DNA of 64,000 bases from Cichorium intybus (taxonomy: Eukaryota > Streptophyta > Magnoliopsida > Asterales > Asteraceae), in contig CM042012.1 of assembly GCA_023525715.1 (NCBI GenBank), forward strand, positions 62,121,705-62,185,704, given 5' to 3'. A program made the translations under genes and the position numbers. The notes below the pieces were generated by a model. It was not told the origin of the DNA, searched no databases, and worked only from the letters and a program-made list of their open reading frames with translations. Positions 11,154 through 22,653 of the stretch are shown here, piece after piece. Numbering within the stretch: the stretch's first letter is position 1; each line of letters opens with the position of its first letter.

Positions 11154-13125
11154 AAATTTATTTTAAAAATTAAAATAAATACAATAGTTAAATAAGTTTG
11201 TTTAAATCCTTTAAGCTTTAAATGATATAAATATATACACACTCTAAATCAATTCATACCATATGAATTACATATTATTTTCATATAAAACAATAAACAT
11301 AAGAGTTATGGCAATTTATCTTGAATCAAATTCATCACATAAAATGTCCTTTTTCGAGATTTACTTGTTATTTGTGTGATCCTATATGAGCATATGTTAT
11401 AGGCAATACCATTTTATAATGATTTTTGAGTACTTAGTACCAACATACATCAGACCAGCAGAATATGTCAGTGTAACTCCTTTGAAGGTAGGGATAATAG
11501 GGTATAGGAAGGTCTTGCAAAACTACCAAAGAGATATTGAGTGGTCAACCAATGGTGTTGAGTGATATTGAGTGGTCAACCAAATAGTAAAAATCTGTTA
11601 GAAAAACTTCCATCGGAGATGTTAAAAAATTCTTAATAGTAAACATATGGTATACTTAAAAATATTGTCATCCTATCATTCTGTTAACTTTAACCTCTAA
11701 CTAAATGATATTTTCAATGCTTAACATTTTCTATAGCTTTTATATGAATTTAGTTGATTTATCACTATCTACCTCTAATTAGTTTTTTAAACACATCATA
11801 TTTAATACAAAGTATTCTAGTAAATATCATTATTAGATAAAGGAGTTTGATGTATAACTTCGTGTTTGTAAATACATCAACCTGATCGACTTCTAAACTC
11901 AAGTAGTTTTAAACTAAAAGTAAATAATGAGGTAAAATAAAATATTATTAAAAAGAAAAATATGATGTGTGCAAATCATAATAGTATATTGATCGTTTTC
12001 AATGGTCTTGATTGATATTGAATGATCAAACAAAACAGTAGAAAACTATAACAAAAGCTCTTATTAAAATTGCTTTAAAATTATGATGATAATAAATAAT
12101 TACAAAATATATCATATAAACTAATAATGGAATAAAATATGATTATTATTCAATCACTTTCAAGGTTAATAACTTTTACTGTTAGATATACTTGGACTTG
12201 GAGTCTTCTAGAAAACAAAAACTTACTTATTTATCTTTTGTATAAAAAAAATTGGTTGACGAGTGTCTAGGTATATCTTGTTTTGACCAGTTTTTTTGCT
12301 GGCTTTGTTCAAGCATCCGACACCGGAGCTGCATAATTGGTATGGACTGCTGCATATGTTTTTTACTCTAACAGCCACCATGTAGAACTCTACCTTCTCG
12401 AAACAATTCAATATCCCCATTTTCTGTTATTTACGCATTTCATTTATAATACTCTTTGTATAAAATTTTATTTAAACCTAATTGCAACACCCTAACATTT
12501 AAAAGATAGTATGTCACCAATACACCATAAATGATTCTAATGTCTCCAAAGATCACATTATAACGATCAATCTTATCTTAGATAAAATGGAAACAATTAA
12601 GAAAAATAAATCTGAGATAGGTACTTCAAGGTGTTAAACTTTCCATGGAACTAATTCCTAATTCATACTTAGGCCTCGTCTTTTCATTTCTATCACTACC
12701 ACATGTTATGTAATTTTTTAAGTCGCATATATTTTGAATTTTTGTTTGGATAAACCTAGGACCAGTAAGTTGGTTGTTTTATTCATGTAGACAACTATCG
12801 GTTAAAATAACTTAATTTAATAACTTATTTCAAATATAATTATGCAATACAACATTCATTATAAAAAAATTAATTACTTATTTCAAATATAATTATGCAA
12901 TATAACATTCATTATAAAAAAGAGAGGGTGTTACTACTACATTTTAAAGTTAGAAAAAACTCATCGGATTACTGATGAAAGTCCAACAGATAACTTTAGA
13001 AGTGTTTCGTGACTGTTTTATGACCGTTTATCGATTGATTAGAAACCGTCAAAGTCGAAAAACCGCTTGTAACCTGTCGAAAACAATACTAACGGATTTC
13101 AATAAGTTTTAAATCTGTCGTTAAC
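11149..13125. other. AT-rich intergenic sequence, no gene seen
   Basis: No supported gene. A 65-codon minus-strand frame (12223-12420) has no recognisable features. 12935-13125 contains several words like ATCGGATT and GTCGAAAA of the kind found in terminal repeats of plant CACTA elements, and similar words continue after the solo LTR (15012-15330). This suggests that the LTR landed in such an element, but no clear terminal inverted repeat is visible. Confidence 0.4.
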
Positions 13126-15011
13126 TGTAAGACCCATTTTCATTTTGAGGTGCTTACTAAGGTAAGTAGAGTTATTACCTTATAATTAGTATGGTTCTAG
13201 CTTTGAGTTATTAAGAGTTGTGTGGCAATCTTTTATGATTACCTTTGAGTGATGAGTTGTTTGATTTGGGAGAAGAGGTTAAAACCTTTCTTATGTACTA
13301 ATCTTGGTGTGATTAAGATTAGTTAAGTTAATGTATGAGTTTGGGTGATTAGAAACCCATTTGGAAGAAGTTTGAGCCTTAAAAACGCCAAAAATGGCTT
13401 ACACGGGTCGTGTAAATGTTACACGGGTCATGTAAGTCACGGTAATTTTGTGTTTGCTGGTTACTGTAGCAAAACACGGGCGTGTTAAATTTTACACGGG
13501 CACTGTAGCATAACACGGGCGTGTTAAATTTTATACGGCCGTGTTACGCGTGCAGAGCCTTTAAAGTACAGAAAATGCTCATTTCGGGAAAAATAGACCC
13601 AAAGTCGATTCCAGAGCATAAAGAGGCGATTTTCTGTCAAATTGAAGCTAGAGATTCGTGGGGAAACATAAAGAGACTCGAATCTAACCCCGCAAACGCG
13701 CTCTTGATTCCTAATTCATCGAGGTGAGTGATTTCTTGATTTTGGGGTTTTGAAACCCTAACTTTCATTTTCGTGTTTTAGCTATATATTGCTATATATG
13801 TTGTTAGTAGATTGTTAGTGGATGCCTTTAGAGTTAATTGTGAGATTATTGTCGAGTTTCTACGGTTGAATTAGTAGAACCGCGGATTTGGGGGTTTCGG
13901 TAAATATAGAGTTGATATTTACCATTTATACTCCTTTTTCCTCTTTTGATTTATACATCTTCGAGATAGATGTTATTGAGATAATTATGTATGTTGGAGA
14001 ATTGATTTAGACTATGGTGTTATAACCAAGTCTAGCGAACAGGAGGCAGTACGCGAAATTTGGGGGTTCCATATACTGAGTCTATATAAGGTGAGTAACT
14101 ATAATTTATTCTTATGATTGAATTGTGAATTAACAGGTTGCTATTGATTTTTAATTGGTTGAGATAACCAAATTTACAAACTGAGAAATAAGAGTTATAT
14201 CTTGTAGTATGTAATGTGTATGTGGTACATATATGTGTTTTATTTTGATATTGGGGTAGCTAGAGTTAGAGAGGTTCTGTTATCTATGGATAACAAGAGA
14301 CGAGTTATAATCTATATTGAGTATAAAAGTAGAGTACATGTTAGAATGAGTGAGTTAAAGAGTCTTTGAATTTGATTACTACAATCATGATGGTTGTTCT
14401 AATTGAGTATAAGAATAGAGTATATGATGTAGAGGTTGAGTTAAAGAGCCTCTGAGTTAAATTGTTATAGTTATGAGAATTGCATATTATGTATTGCTAA
14501 TTGTGAAAATGAGTACTGTTGAGAATGTGATTGAGTTTACGAGCAGTACCAGTTATGGTACTTATTGATGAGTTGACGTATACTAATAATTAACTGGTGT
14601 TGTAAGTAAAGGTGAATTGCAGGTTTCAGCTAAAAGAAGAAGGTGCTTACTTGCTAATAAGAATAGCAAGAGAGGAGAATGAGAATGTTTATGGAGAGAC
14701 ATATGTGGATTATATTGGAGATTACTCACTAAGCTTTATAAGCTTACACTTGAGTGTTATGTTGTTTTGCAGGTATCTGTAGCTGTAATAGGGGAAGGCA
14801 TGTGATAAAGAGAGATGGACAAGATTAGAGCACGTCCTTTAGTTGTAATAGATTTATTTGTAATGCCTGGACAAATTTGTAAGGACCTTTTGTGTAATTA
14901 TTTATGTTGATAACATCTTGTTTTCGTGGTTTGAGTACAAGTATACCCTTTTTAATGTGTTATTGTTTGAAAATTTTTGGGTGTACTTTGTATGAGAAAC
15001 CGGGCATTACA
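13126..15011 (+). repeat. solo gypsy LTR (1886 bp)
   Basis: Begins TGTAAGACCC and ends CGGGCATTACA, so TGTAA/TTACA termini enclose a non-coding 1.9-kb sequence with no primer-binding site or internal region on either side. Flanks are TTAAC (13121-13125) and TCAAC (15012-15016), a 5-bp target duplication with one mismatch. The U3-like part carries repeated ACACGGGCGTGTTAA-type words between about 13400 and 13550. Probably a Tekay/chromovirus-type LTR left by LTR-LTR recombination; family assignment is inference. Confidence 0.75.
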
Positions 15012-15463
15012 TCAACTTTGCAAAATCTCCGATAAAGTCTTATTAATTTAAGCAACTTTATTAAAAAGTCTCAAAATTAATCTTATTTACAACAAAAAAC
15101 AATATACCAATTAACATATTAAGTTAACCCTTTCATCCGATTTACCAAGGTTTTTTGGATCGAAGATTTCCAAATTTCTTTTTAAACATGGACATAGTGC
15201 CGACCAAATCTGAAATCCGCCCAAAATATTATTTTGAGATCCGTCACTAAACTTCGAAAGCACTTGTTTAAGACTAATTTTTTAAATTTAGAAACGAATT
15301 GCCTTTTTCGAAAATCTGAAATCGGCCCATAAATATTAATTTCCTTATTTAAAATAGTTTTTTTATTGAATAGATTTAATAATATATCTTATTATAATTA
15401 TTAATATTAGGATTATACCAATATTGATAATTTTATTATAACTACTTATACATACATACATAC

Positions 15464-15563
<100 letters not shown>

Positions 15564-15585
15564 GTTTATTATTATTGTTTATTAA

Positions 15586-15775
15586 TATGTGCATGTGTAT
15601 GTGTATGTGTATATGTATGTATGTGTGTACGTATGTATGTGTACGGATGTTTGTATATGAGTGCATATATGTTTATGTGTGTATGTGTGTGTGCGTACAT
15701 GTATGTATGTTTATGTGTATATGTATATGTATGTATGTGTATGATTTGTGTATGTGTATATATATGTTAATGTAT
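15586..15775. repeat. compound (TGTA)/(TG) microsatellite
   Basis: Imperfect alternation of GTAT, GTGT and ATGT words. It explains the open frames that span it, which are low-complexity artefacts. Confidence 0.9.
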
Positions 15776-15790
15776 ATGCATATTTTTATA

Positions 15791-16393
15791 TGTTTAAGTA
15801 TGACAAATAAATGCAAAATAATAAGTAACATAATCTTTAATCTATATAAACAATAACGCAAGATAATAAGTAAGAACACAGAGAATGTGAAGTAGAATAT
15901 ATGTCAATTCTATTCAAAACGGACGATCTTACAACATGTTTGAGATGGCTATTTATAAGAAAATATTGAGACACATACCCGAATAAAATAACAATAAAGT
16001 ACTAGCCCACTTGGCTAACAAGGTGATTACTAACAAGGAGGTCATGGGTTCAAACCCTGACACTAACATAATAAGGAGTAGTTTAGGAGTAGGAGTAGGA
16101 TAGGTTTGCCGTTAAAAAAAAAAAAAAACTTGTCTCCTAAAACAAAACCATCTCTTTCTGACAAAAGACAAAAGTACTGACACAGTGTACTAAGGACTAT
16201 TCAGTAAATATACTACAAGATCTTTTGTACTTCGATTAACAAACAAGCTTCGCATTTGACATCTCCTAGGATTCAAGCTTCGTTTCAATTGAGTTCTTAA
16301 CACATCATTCTTCCCTTGGCTCGGTTTCCATATTCCTGATCGCATGGATTAAAGTCTTATTACAAGTAGCATGATCACTTTTAGGGTTCAACA
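15791..16393 (-). repeat. Sirevirus-like copia 3' LTR, with a SINE inside
   Basis: Minus strand: starts TGTTGAACCC directly after a polypurine tract (16394-16405) and has a TATA box TATAAATAG at 15950-15958. The right end is firm. The left end (CTTAAACA, 15791) is the first plausible CA terminus and is a guess. A SINE splits the LTR. No second LTR was found, so only the 3' end of this element survives. Confidence 0.6.
16000..16128 (+). mobile_element. tRNA-derived SINE
   Basis: A-box-like TAGCCCACTTGG at 16003-16014 and B-box GGTTCAAACCC at 16047-16057, about 33 bp apart as in tRNA promoters, followed by ~55 bp of unrelated sequence and a 15-A tail (16114-16128). This is the structure of a short plant SINE transcribed by RNA polymerase III. 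The exact 5' end and the target duplication are not visible. Confidence 0.75.
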
Positions 16394-16405
16394 ATCTCCC
16401 CCTAA
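16394..16405 (-). promoter_or_regulatory. polypurine tract of the Sirevirus-like remnant
   Basis: Minus strand TTAGGGGGAGAT directly before the LTR start TGTTGA. Same form as the tract at 35168-35180 of the intact element. Confidence 0.8.
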
Positions 16406-16422
16406 GTGACCAACCAGAGACT

Positions 16423-17061
16423 TTACTTTGAAACTTCTTCCATAAAGTAGAAAAGTTTCCGAAAGAATTTTAGGACCATAATTGTCGTGATTTTCTCTAA
16501 GATAGACTTTTTGACATGTGGCAGAATGCCTGGAGTAGAAATAGTGAATAACTCCATTTCCTTTAGGTAAGAGTTAGGATAGCAATTTTTCTGACTCAAG
16601 GCGAAAAAGCACTTCTCATATGGTTTCTCAACAGTGCTGTAGATAACCCCAATCTCTGGATCAGACATTACTCCAATGCCTCTATCTTGTAATCCTTTAA
16701 ACGATTCTTCAATAGCAATACCAGTTGGAGCGGGAAAGAGACTATCAAATTCATGGTCGATTTCATCAAAATTTGTCGTATATCTTGACAGATACGTCTT
16801 TACATAATCAAAGGGAGCTGCCAAATAGGGTTTTGACTTTATCTTTTTAAACAGAACTCTACCATTTACGAGAATGTATGTCGGGTTGGCAATCAGAAAG
16901 TCTGCTTGTGAGATTACTACCGATACATCATCGGATCTCACAATCTCGAATTCACAGTATGTAGACTTCATAAACTTTCTTTCCTTGATGGATTTGACTG
17001 GGGGAGGCTGCAGCTCTGTTGTAGGTGATGAAAGTGTTGTGTTAATGAGACTTGATAAACT
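16423..17061 (-). pseudogene. C-terminal remnant of a Sirevirus-like third ORF
   Basis: An open frame of 213 codons, with no stop from 17061 down to 16423, ends 17 bp before a polypurine tract. Its sequence aligns by eye with the C-terminal domain of the large third ORF of the intact element at 35200-38250. YCEFEIVRSDDVSVVISQADF corresponds to YDFLVLRGVDEVESKFSIADF there, and a GILPHV stretch corresponds to GMISHV. It has no stop where the intact element has a TAG, so the C-terminal extension belongs to the family protein. The N-terminal part is lost to a gypsy LTR. Function unknown. Confidence 0.65.
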
Positions 17062-17099
17062 TTACTTGTCTTTCAAGTTCAATATAATCTCGATTCGGA

Positions 17100-18534
17100 A
17101 CATCTCCTTCCACAAACCTCCTAATTCATGATTAGATATAACTCAGTAACCCAAACAACTTTAAAGCCAAACCCTTAGTCAAGTCCTTAATCCACCTAAG
17201 TTTGACCAAAAGTCAAACCGGTCAAAAGTCAATGGTCAAAGTCAACATCACATGCATCAAGCCGTGTCCAGGTCCTCTTAGTGCTGCTAAGGGACGCAAT
17301 CAGTAACGGGTTTCCTCTAGAGGTGGCATCACTATCCCCTGATGTTAACGATGCTATCTCTAAACATTCCAAGTTCTTTGTTAAGTGCTTAATCTTTTAA
17401 GCCAGTGGCTATGGTTCTCCAGAATTCCTCCATTTAGGCAATAAATTAATAAAAATGTAAACTTTATGGACATCCATGTCTAATACATGTCCAACCCAAA
17501 ACATAGGTAAAAAAAGAGGTCCAAAACACCCAAAGGCTCAAGCATGTCTTCAAGAGAGCCTGGGCTTGCTCTCTTTGCTGGTCCAAGGCTCTAGAAATGG
17601 TCTAGGAACAAACTTGGTGATACGGGGTTTCCTAAACTTCAGAAACACATCATACACGGACTAAAACACCATAAAACATTCCTAACTCTAAAGTCTAAGC
17701 ATAAGGAGGCATCAAATAAGGAACTTTCTTACATACAGGAGTAGGAAACTGCGGAAGTAATACTAGATCATGGCTGGAGGCTGCTTCCTTGCACCACTCT
17801 TTTTCATATTCTTCAAACATCACGTCAAATTAAGGAAATGATCTAAGAATCACAAAAGGTGTCTAAGAGTCGTTCTAGGGTTTCTCTGGGAAATTATGGC
17901 TGATAAAAGAGGCTGACTTAAGAGATAGAGACTTTATATAGGCTTCAAAACAAGAGATCTAGGGTTTAGCATTTTAACGGCATCATGACGCTATCTATAG
18001 GTGGTTGCGTCGTGAAGGGCCAATCTCCAGGTACTATTTTAAGCCCTCATTCATGTCGCGTCTGCCTATGCGTTGTACACCTTTCACGACGTGTAATGGT
18101 GATGAAACGATGACGAATTGATAAGCCCATCCCAACAACTGTGTTCCATTGACCGGGGGTGGAGGCTAACGTAGAAGTGTGGTTCCCTTTTCTTTACCTA
18201 AGTTATAAAATAACTCTTTTTATAAAAATAACTCTTTTGCATACATTCGTCAAAAAAATGACTCTTTAAACATTAGTTATAAAAATAACTATTTTCTTCA
18301 TTTACATAAATTTGGTCATAGAAATGACCATTTTCAACTTTAGTCATTAAAATGACTCTTTACAGAACATCGGTCATAAAATGACCCTTTAAACATTAGT
18401 CATAGAAATGACTCTTTGCATGCTTTGGTCATAAAATGACCATTTTTACCAATTTTACTGATAATATGAATAATTACTTATTAATTATTCATTTACTTCT
18501 TATTTTCCCATTAAGCCCATTTTGGATCGTTACA
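17100..18534 (-). repeat. gypsy LTR, left boundary uncertain
   Basis: Minus strand: starts TGTAACGATCC at 18534, TATA box TATATAAA at 17933-17940, then leader-like sequence running to about 17100, where the Sirevirus-like remnant begins. The U3 part holds a remarkable array of hairpin units (18199-18450). No primer-binding site or pol sequence follows, so it is solo or truncated. No target duplication was recognised. Confidence 0.6.
18199..18450. repeat. minisatellite of GGTCATAAAATGACC hairpin units
   Basis: About nine degenerate units of the form (g)gTCATAnAAATGACYnTTT spaced about 20-40 bp apart, for example near 18320, 18340, 18372, 18398 and 18427. Most units are themselves palindromic (GGTCATA...TATGACC type). 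The first four have drifted to AGTTATAAAAATAACT, which keeps the symmetry. The array lies in the presumed U3 of the gypsy LTR, upstream of its TATA box. Confidence 0.8.
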
Positions 18535-19650
18535 ATCAACCACAAAATTATTATTGCTCTCAACTTCAAATAAATGTTCTTTATTTAGTTTAAAATTTAT
18601 CACGTGTATATTTAATTGATATAAATTCAAGAGAAAGTTCATATACAAATATCAAGTTACTTTATTTTATGTCAAACCAACATAGATGTGTCCATTTTAT
18701 CCGACATCACCTCTTCTTTGGTATCAATTTTCTTTGTTGATAGCTTTTTTTCATTTCATTATTTTCCTTAGTCAAGACTTCACCACTCCTTTTGCGGCAT
18801 CTATACATGTTTCATATATTCACTTTAGAATGCACATCTCTTCTTTAATTTAGACTTAACATCTCTGCTTTAATTCAGTTTTGAGATAAATTCATTGGTC
18901 ACTTCAGTTTTAAAACCGAACTAAAAGACAGAACGACCCCCAAATAAAAAAAGCGAAAGCAATAAAAACCGAAGTGTTCATTTCTAAAACTTAAAAAACC
19001 GATCACATTAGTTTTCGGGCAGGTTTCAGCAAAAAAACCGAATCAAACTACATATTATAAACTATTAACCAATGAACATAAACGGTTACAGTTTCATATT
19101 ATTATCAAATGAAAGTAGTATTACAAAGAAATAAGCAATTAAACTAAATTTAGCTAAAATGGGCTAAACATAAAGTCCGAACAAAAAGAGCCGAATAAAC
19201 TTATTTGACTAGCGCATATAAGTTTGTCAAAGTTGAATAGTTATTGTGGAAACCTTTTTAAAACATAACTTATATATTAACTTTGCTTTTAAATTTGTAA
19301 TCTCTCTATATATAGCTTTTTTACATTATGTATTACACTTTTTTCTCTTTTATTTTATAAATTACAAATAAATGAGTTTATGATGCCCATAAAAAGTATT
19401 TGTAAAATGTGTTTACTCTAGCCAAAATAATTTGGAGTTTTTAATATTAAATTGGTACTATACGATGAAAAAGGACTTAATTATGAAGGTTTTCCTATTT
19501 ATAGATAAAGTCAAATTATGATTTCTACCTAAATGCCTTTCAACATATATAAGTCAAACTTGTAGTTTCACATTACCTCATCGATTCTAAGGAGTTCATA
19601 GTTATCACTAGAAGGCATATAGACCATTCTATCCATGAAGGTGGGGGCGA

Positions 19651-19877
19651 GCGACCATGCATAGGAAAAATGTTTTTCAAAAGATCAATATACTTATGTG
19701 AAGATTTTTATTTGATAAGATTTCAACCATAATGATTTGGTATATATAGACTTGTATTCAGTTAGCGACCATACAATGGGAAAATGTTTTTCAAAAGATC
19801 AATATATTTATGTGAAGATTTTTATTTGATAAGATTTCAACCATAATGATTTGGTATATATAGACTTGAATTCAGTT
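19651..19877. repeat. tandem duplication, period ~114 bp
   Basis: Unit 1 starts at GCGACCATGC (19651) and unit 2 at GCGACCATAC (19765); the two are nearly identical. The sister copy has only one unit (about 63391-63505). Confidence 0.9.
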
Positions 19878-20123
19878 GTGTCCCTATATCCTAATCATGT
19901 TGAAAATATTGATCATATGATTTTGGGTTGGGAGGTGGTAATTTTATTCGGTCTTTTGTTGGTCGTTGGTGGCAACTTACATTTACTATTATTGGGTTGG
20001 TCAGTGAATTGTTGACGTCGATCGATTCAATAGTAAAGAATCTAGTTCAACGCTCATATTTATAAATGGTTGTGTTTATAACATTATATCGGTTTGGAAG
20101 ATAGGATGTGATTTTTTACAACG
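19878..20123 (+). pseudogene. LINE ORF2 C-terminal (zf-RVT) fragment, copy 1
   Basis: Decayed reading of NHVENIDHMILGWEVV, resembling the ExxDHxxLxC part of the zinc-binding domain at the end of plant L1-type reverse transcriptases. The frame is broken by several stops. It continues after the MITE (20627-20719). The same fragment is better preserved at 63490-63830. Confidence 0.55.
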
Positions 20124-20131
20124 CTCCTAGT

Positions 20132-20618
20132 TAGGGCCGTAAACGAACACAAACGAGAGCATGTTCATGTTCGTTCGTTTAAGTTAGCCGAACAAACGAA
20201 CGAACACGAATAGATACACGAACGAGTTTTCTTGTTCATGTTCGTTCGTTTAACAAATTATCTTGTTCATGTTCGTTCGTTTATGTTCATGAAACATACT
20301 AAACAAACATAAATGAACAAATATAAACGAACAGAAATACATAAACACAATTGAACATATATGAACATAAACAAAAACATAATATTGTAATATAATCAAA
20401 TGAAATTGAACATATATGAACATAAAATGAACTTAAATGAACGAACGTAAACAAACGCTCACGAACATAATTGAACGAATGAGACCATTGTTCATGTTCG
20501 TTCGTTTAACTAAAGGAACGAGAATTTGTGTTAATGTTCGTTCTTTAATTAAATAAACGAACTTCTCGCAGAACATTCATGAGCGGTTCGCTGAACGTTC
20601 GGTTCGTTTACAGTCCTA
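20132..20618. mobile_element. hAT-type MITE (487 bp)
   Basis: Terminal inverted repeats TAGGGCCGTAAACGAAC and TAGGACTGTAAACGAAC (reverse complement of the right end), flanked by an 8-bp target duplication, CTCCTAGT (20124-20131) and CTCCTAAT (20619-20626), as for hAT elements. The interior repeats GTTCATGTTCGTTCGTTT words in both orientations. No coding capacity. The sister repeat copy has the unoccupied site CCCCTAAT at 63754-63761, which proves insertion. Confidence 0.93.
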
Positions 20619-20719
20619 CTCCTAATGCTCAGAATAAACCCATTTTTGAAAGCATCTTGCTATTTAAAAAATAATCTAGTGTTTCAAAAAAAATACTAAC
20701 CATCAGCTTCATACTTATT

Positions 20720-21699
20720 ATATTATAAAACTATAATATTATATAATTTGATTATTCTAATTGATTACTTAATAAATTTATCTGTATATTTGACTATATT
20801 TAACTTATAGTTATATTATGGTTATAAATTATGGAGGAAATTATACGAATGGTTCTCGTGGTTTGATGTAATTTGCGCGTTTGTTCCTTAATTTTTATTT
20901 TTAACTTGGATTGTCTCTATTGTTTGGTTTTGTTACGCGCTTGGTTTCCACCGGACGTAAAAAGACAAAATTAACCTTAATAATTTATTTTCTAATTTAT
21001 TATTACTTTTTATCGTCTTTAAATTGAAGAAAAAGAAAAAAAATCGCCATATCCCCACAACCCCCCTCCCCAGTCAAACATCAATTCTTTTTTTCTTTCA
21101 CACACACACACACACACTCACTCTCTCTTTCTCTCTCTCTTTCTCTTTCTCTCTCTCCCTCTCTCTCTTTACATATCAGAACCCACCATGACTGCCTCTC
21201 TTCCCCGATCCCGGTACCCTAATTCTTCCGTCACCAGAACCTTATATCATCCAATTATATTGTCAACGTAAATCCCGACATTGTTTCAGATTTAGCAAAA
21301 TCGATAAAATCCATGCCTTGCTAACGTGGTTTGGTGGTTCATGGACCATGGATTTGCCAACACCCCTCTTTTGATTCTCACTTCCAAGTTCCAACATTGT
21401 TCTGAGTTGCGTTTTCAAACGTTTGAACGCAATCGATCTTTAATTTGAACATATCATCAAGAATAACACTGGAAATATCACCACACACTCCCCTCTATGA
21501 ACTCGGGCCCTCATATGAACTGGAATTGTTGATCCTGTTTGCACCAAAAAGAAACGTCGTCTTCTCCGACAGTTAAATCAATATTTTCCTTTCATTACTG
21601 ATAATGCATTTTTGTTTCGAATCATTTACGCATTATTTGGTGTATTTTAGCTGGATAATTGTTATAACTCGAATGAATACACCCACTTTCCTTGAGGCG
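20720..21699. other. intergenic sequence with CT-rich microsatellite
   Basis: No gene seen. A (CA)n then (CT)n-rich tract lies at 21099-21172. The remaining sequence shows nothing recognisable. Confidence 0.6.
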
Positions 21700-22447
21700 G
21701 TGGAGAAAATTCAAATGCCGAGAAAACGAGGATAAACCCATACGCGCGTCGCGGTTTTCACATGTGCGCGGCGCGGTCGCTTAATTTTTGCAACTATAAA
21801 TAGAGGGTTTTAGGTCGAAAAAATCAGCAAAGACCTGACATAGGAACGACTCCCAAGGCTCTTTGACTCCGAGTTTTAGCTTCAGCGACCATCATTTGGT
21901 ATTTTTATATTTTTCTCTTTAATTTTTTAATAAGTTTCATAGTTAGTAGTGTTTGGCTAGTGTCTTTGGGAGTGACAACCATTGATACTTCGTCTTAGTT
22001 TCTGTTTTGGATATTTGGGTTACTGTTTGAACCTTTTGGGATCTGAGTTTTTGGTTAATGAATCATTTGGTTATTAGTAATTGCTTCTTTTCGGTATTTT
22101 ATGTTTTGGAATGAATTTTTGGATGTTTGATTGTGATTGGATGTTGATTTAATCTTGATTGTTCTGAATTTCTACTCTGATTTCAGTAACCAATTAGGAT
22201 TAGTTATTGGTTTGGACTTTAGTTTAGTGAATGCTTGTTTGGAATTATTGGAGTTTATGATTTTTGGGATTATTCGGGGTATAAGTCGGAAACTAGATCC
22301 TCTAGCTGTAGCTGTGACACTACAATTGGTAATCTATTGCCTACATTAACCACGTAACTCCTGTGGATCGACCCTGACTTCCACTGTGCTAAGTGAGAGT
22401 GAGGTTATTTTACTATGTTTGACCGCATGACGACCGCTGCGATGTCA
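21700..22447 (+). repeat. Athila-type LTR of copy A, 5' end eroded
   Basis: Shares with the LTR at 51632-52612 the order CG-rich words (ACGCGCGTCGCGG), TATA box TATAAATAG (21795-21803), a GGTCGAAAAA leader, GTGACACTAC, GTGGATCGACCC and the end GACCGC...GATGTCA at 22447. The 5' boundary cannot be fixed. The primer-binding site that should follow is missing. Confidence 0.75.
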
Positions 22448-22653
22448 CGTACATGCGTGTTCTCAAATGGAAGACTACATGTACACGAATCAAAATATGT
22501 GGTGGGAGTAAGGAAGCTCGGTCAATGACTAAATGCGAAGAGGATTCATACAATGAGTCATTAAATAGTAATGGATGGTAGACCGAGGATTTGACTTAAT
22601 ACGAGCACCACGAAGAGGCTTATTTCACTGATGACCAAGAACTAGGTGATTAT

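Larger units (their letters stand above)
18540..20719 (+). repeat. paralogous repeat unit, copy 1
   Basis: Aligns by eye with 62212-63853 from AACCACAA... to ...CATACTTATTA, in the same orientation. It is non-coding apart from a LINE-like fragment near its right end. Unlike copy 2 it contains a ~114-bp tandem duplication (19651-19877) and a MITE (20132-20618). Both copies adjoin an LTR end on the left (18534 here, 62211 there). Confidence 0.8.

Noticed and set aside
11030..11242. ORF rich in Tyr-Ile repeats
   Set aside because: Translation of the (AT)n microsatellite. The same holds for the frames over 15442-15879 and 50767-51006.
12223..12420. 65-codon minus-strand ORF as a host gene exon
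   Set aside because: No recognisable domain, no neighbouring exons or conserved splice sites.
16000..16128. tRNA gene
   Set aside because: A and B boxes are present, but acceptor-stem pairing is missing and a poly-A tail follows, so a SINE fits better.
18199..18450. CRISPR-like array
   Set aside because: Units are degenerate and spacing is irregular, and the setting is a plant LTR; a minisatellite.
17124..18539. Left end of the gypsy LTR at TGATTAG (17129) with a target duplication
   Set aside because: Flanks ATTCA and ATCAA do not match and the terminus lacks the TGTAA/TTACA pairing.
19611..20719. Host gene encoding the 62-codon WEVV/RWWQ protein
   Set aside because: The pattern matches the zinc-binding tail of LINE reverse transcriptases and both copies are broken.
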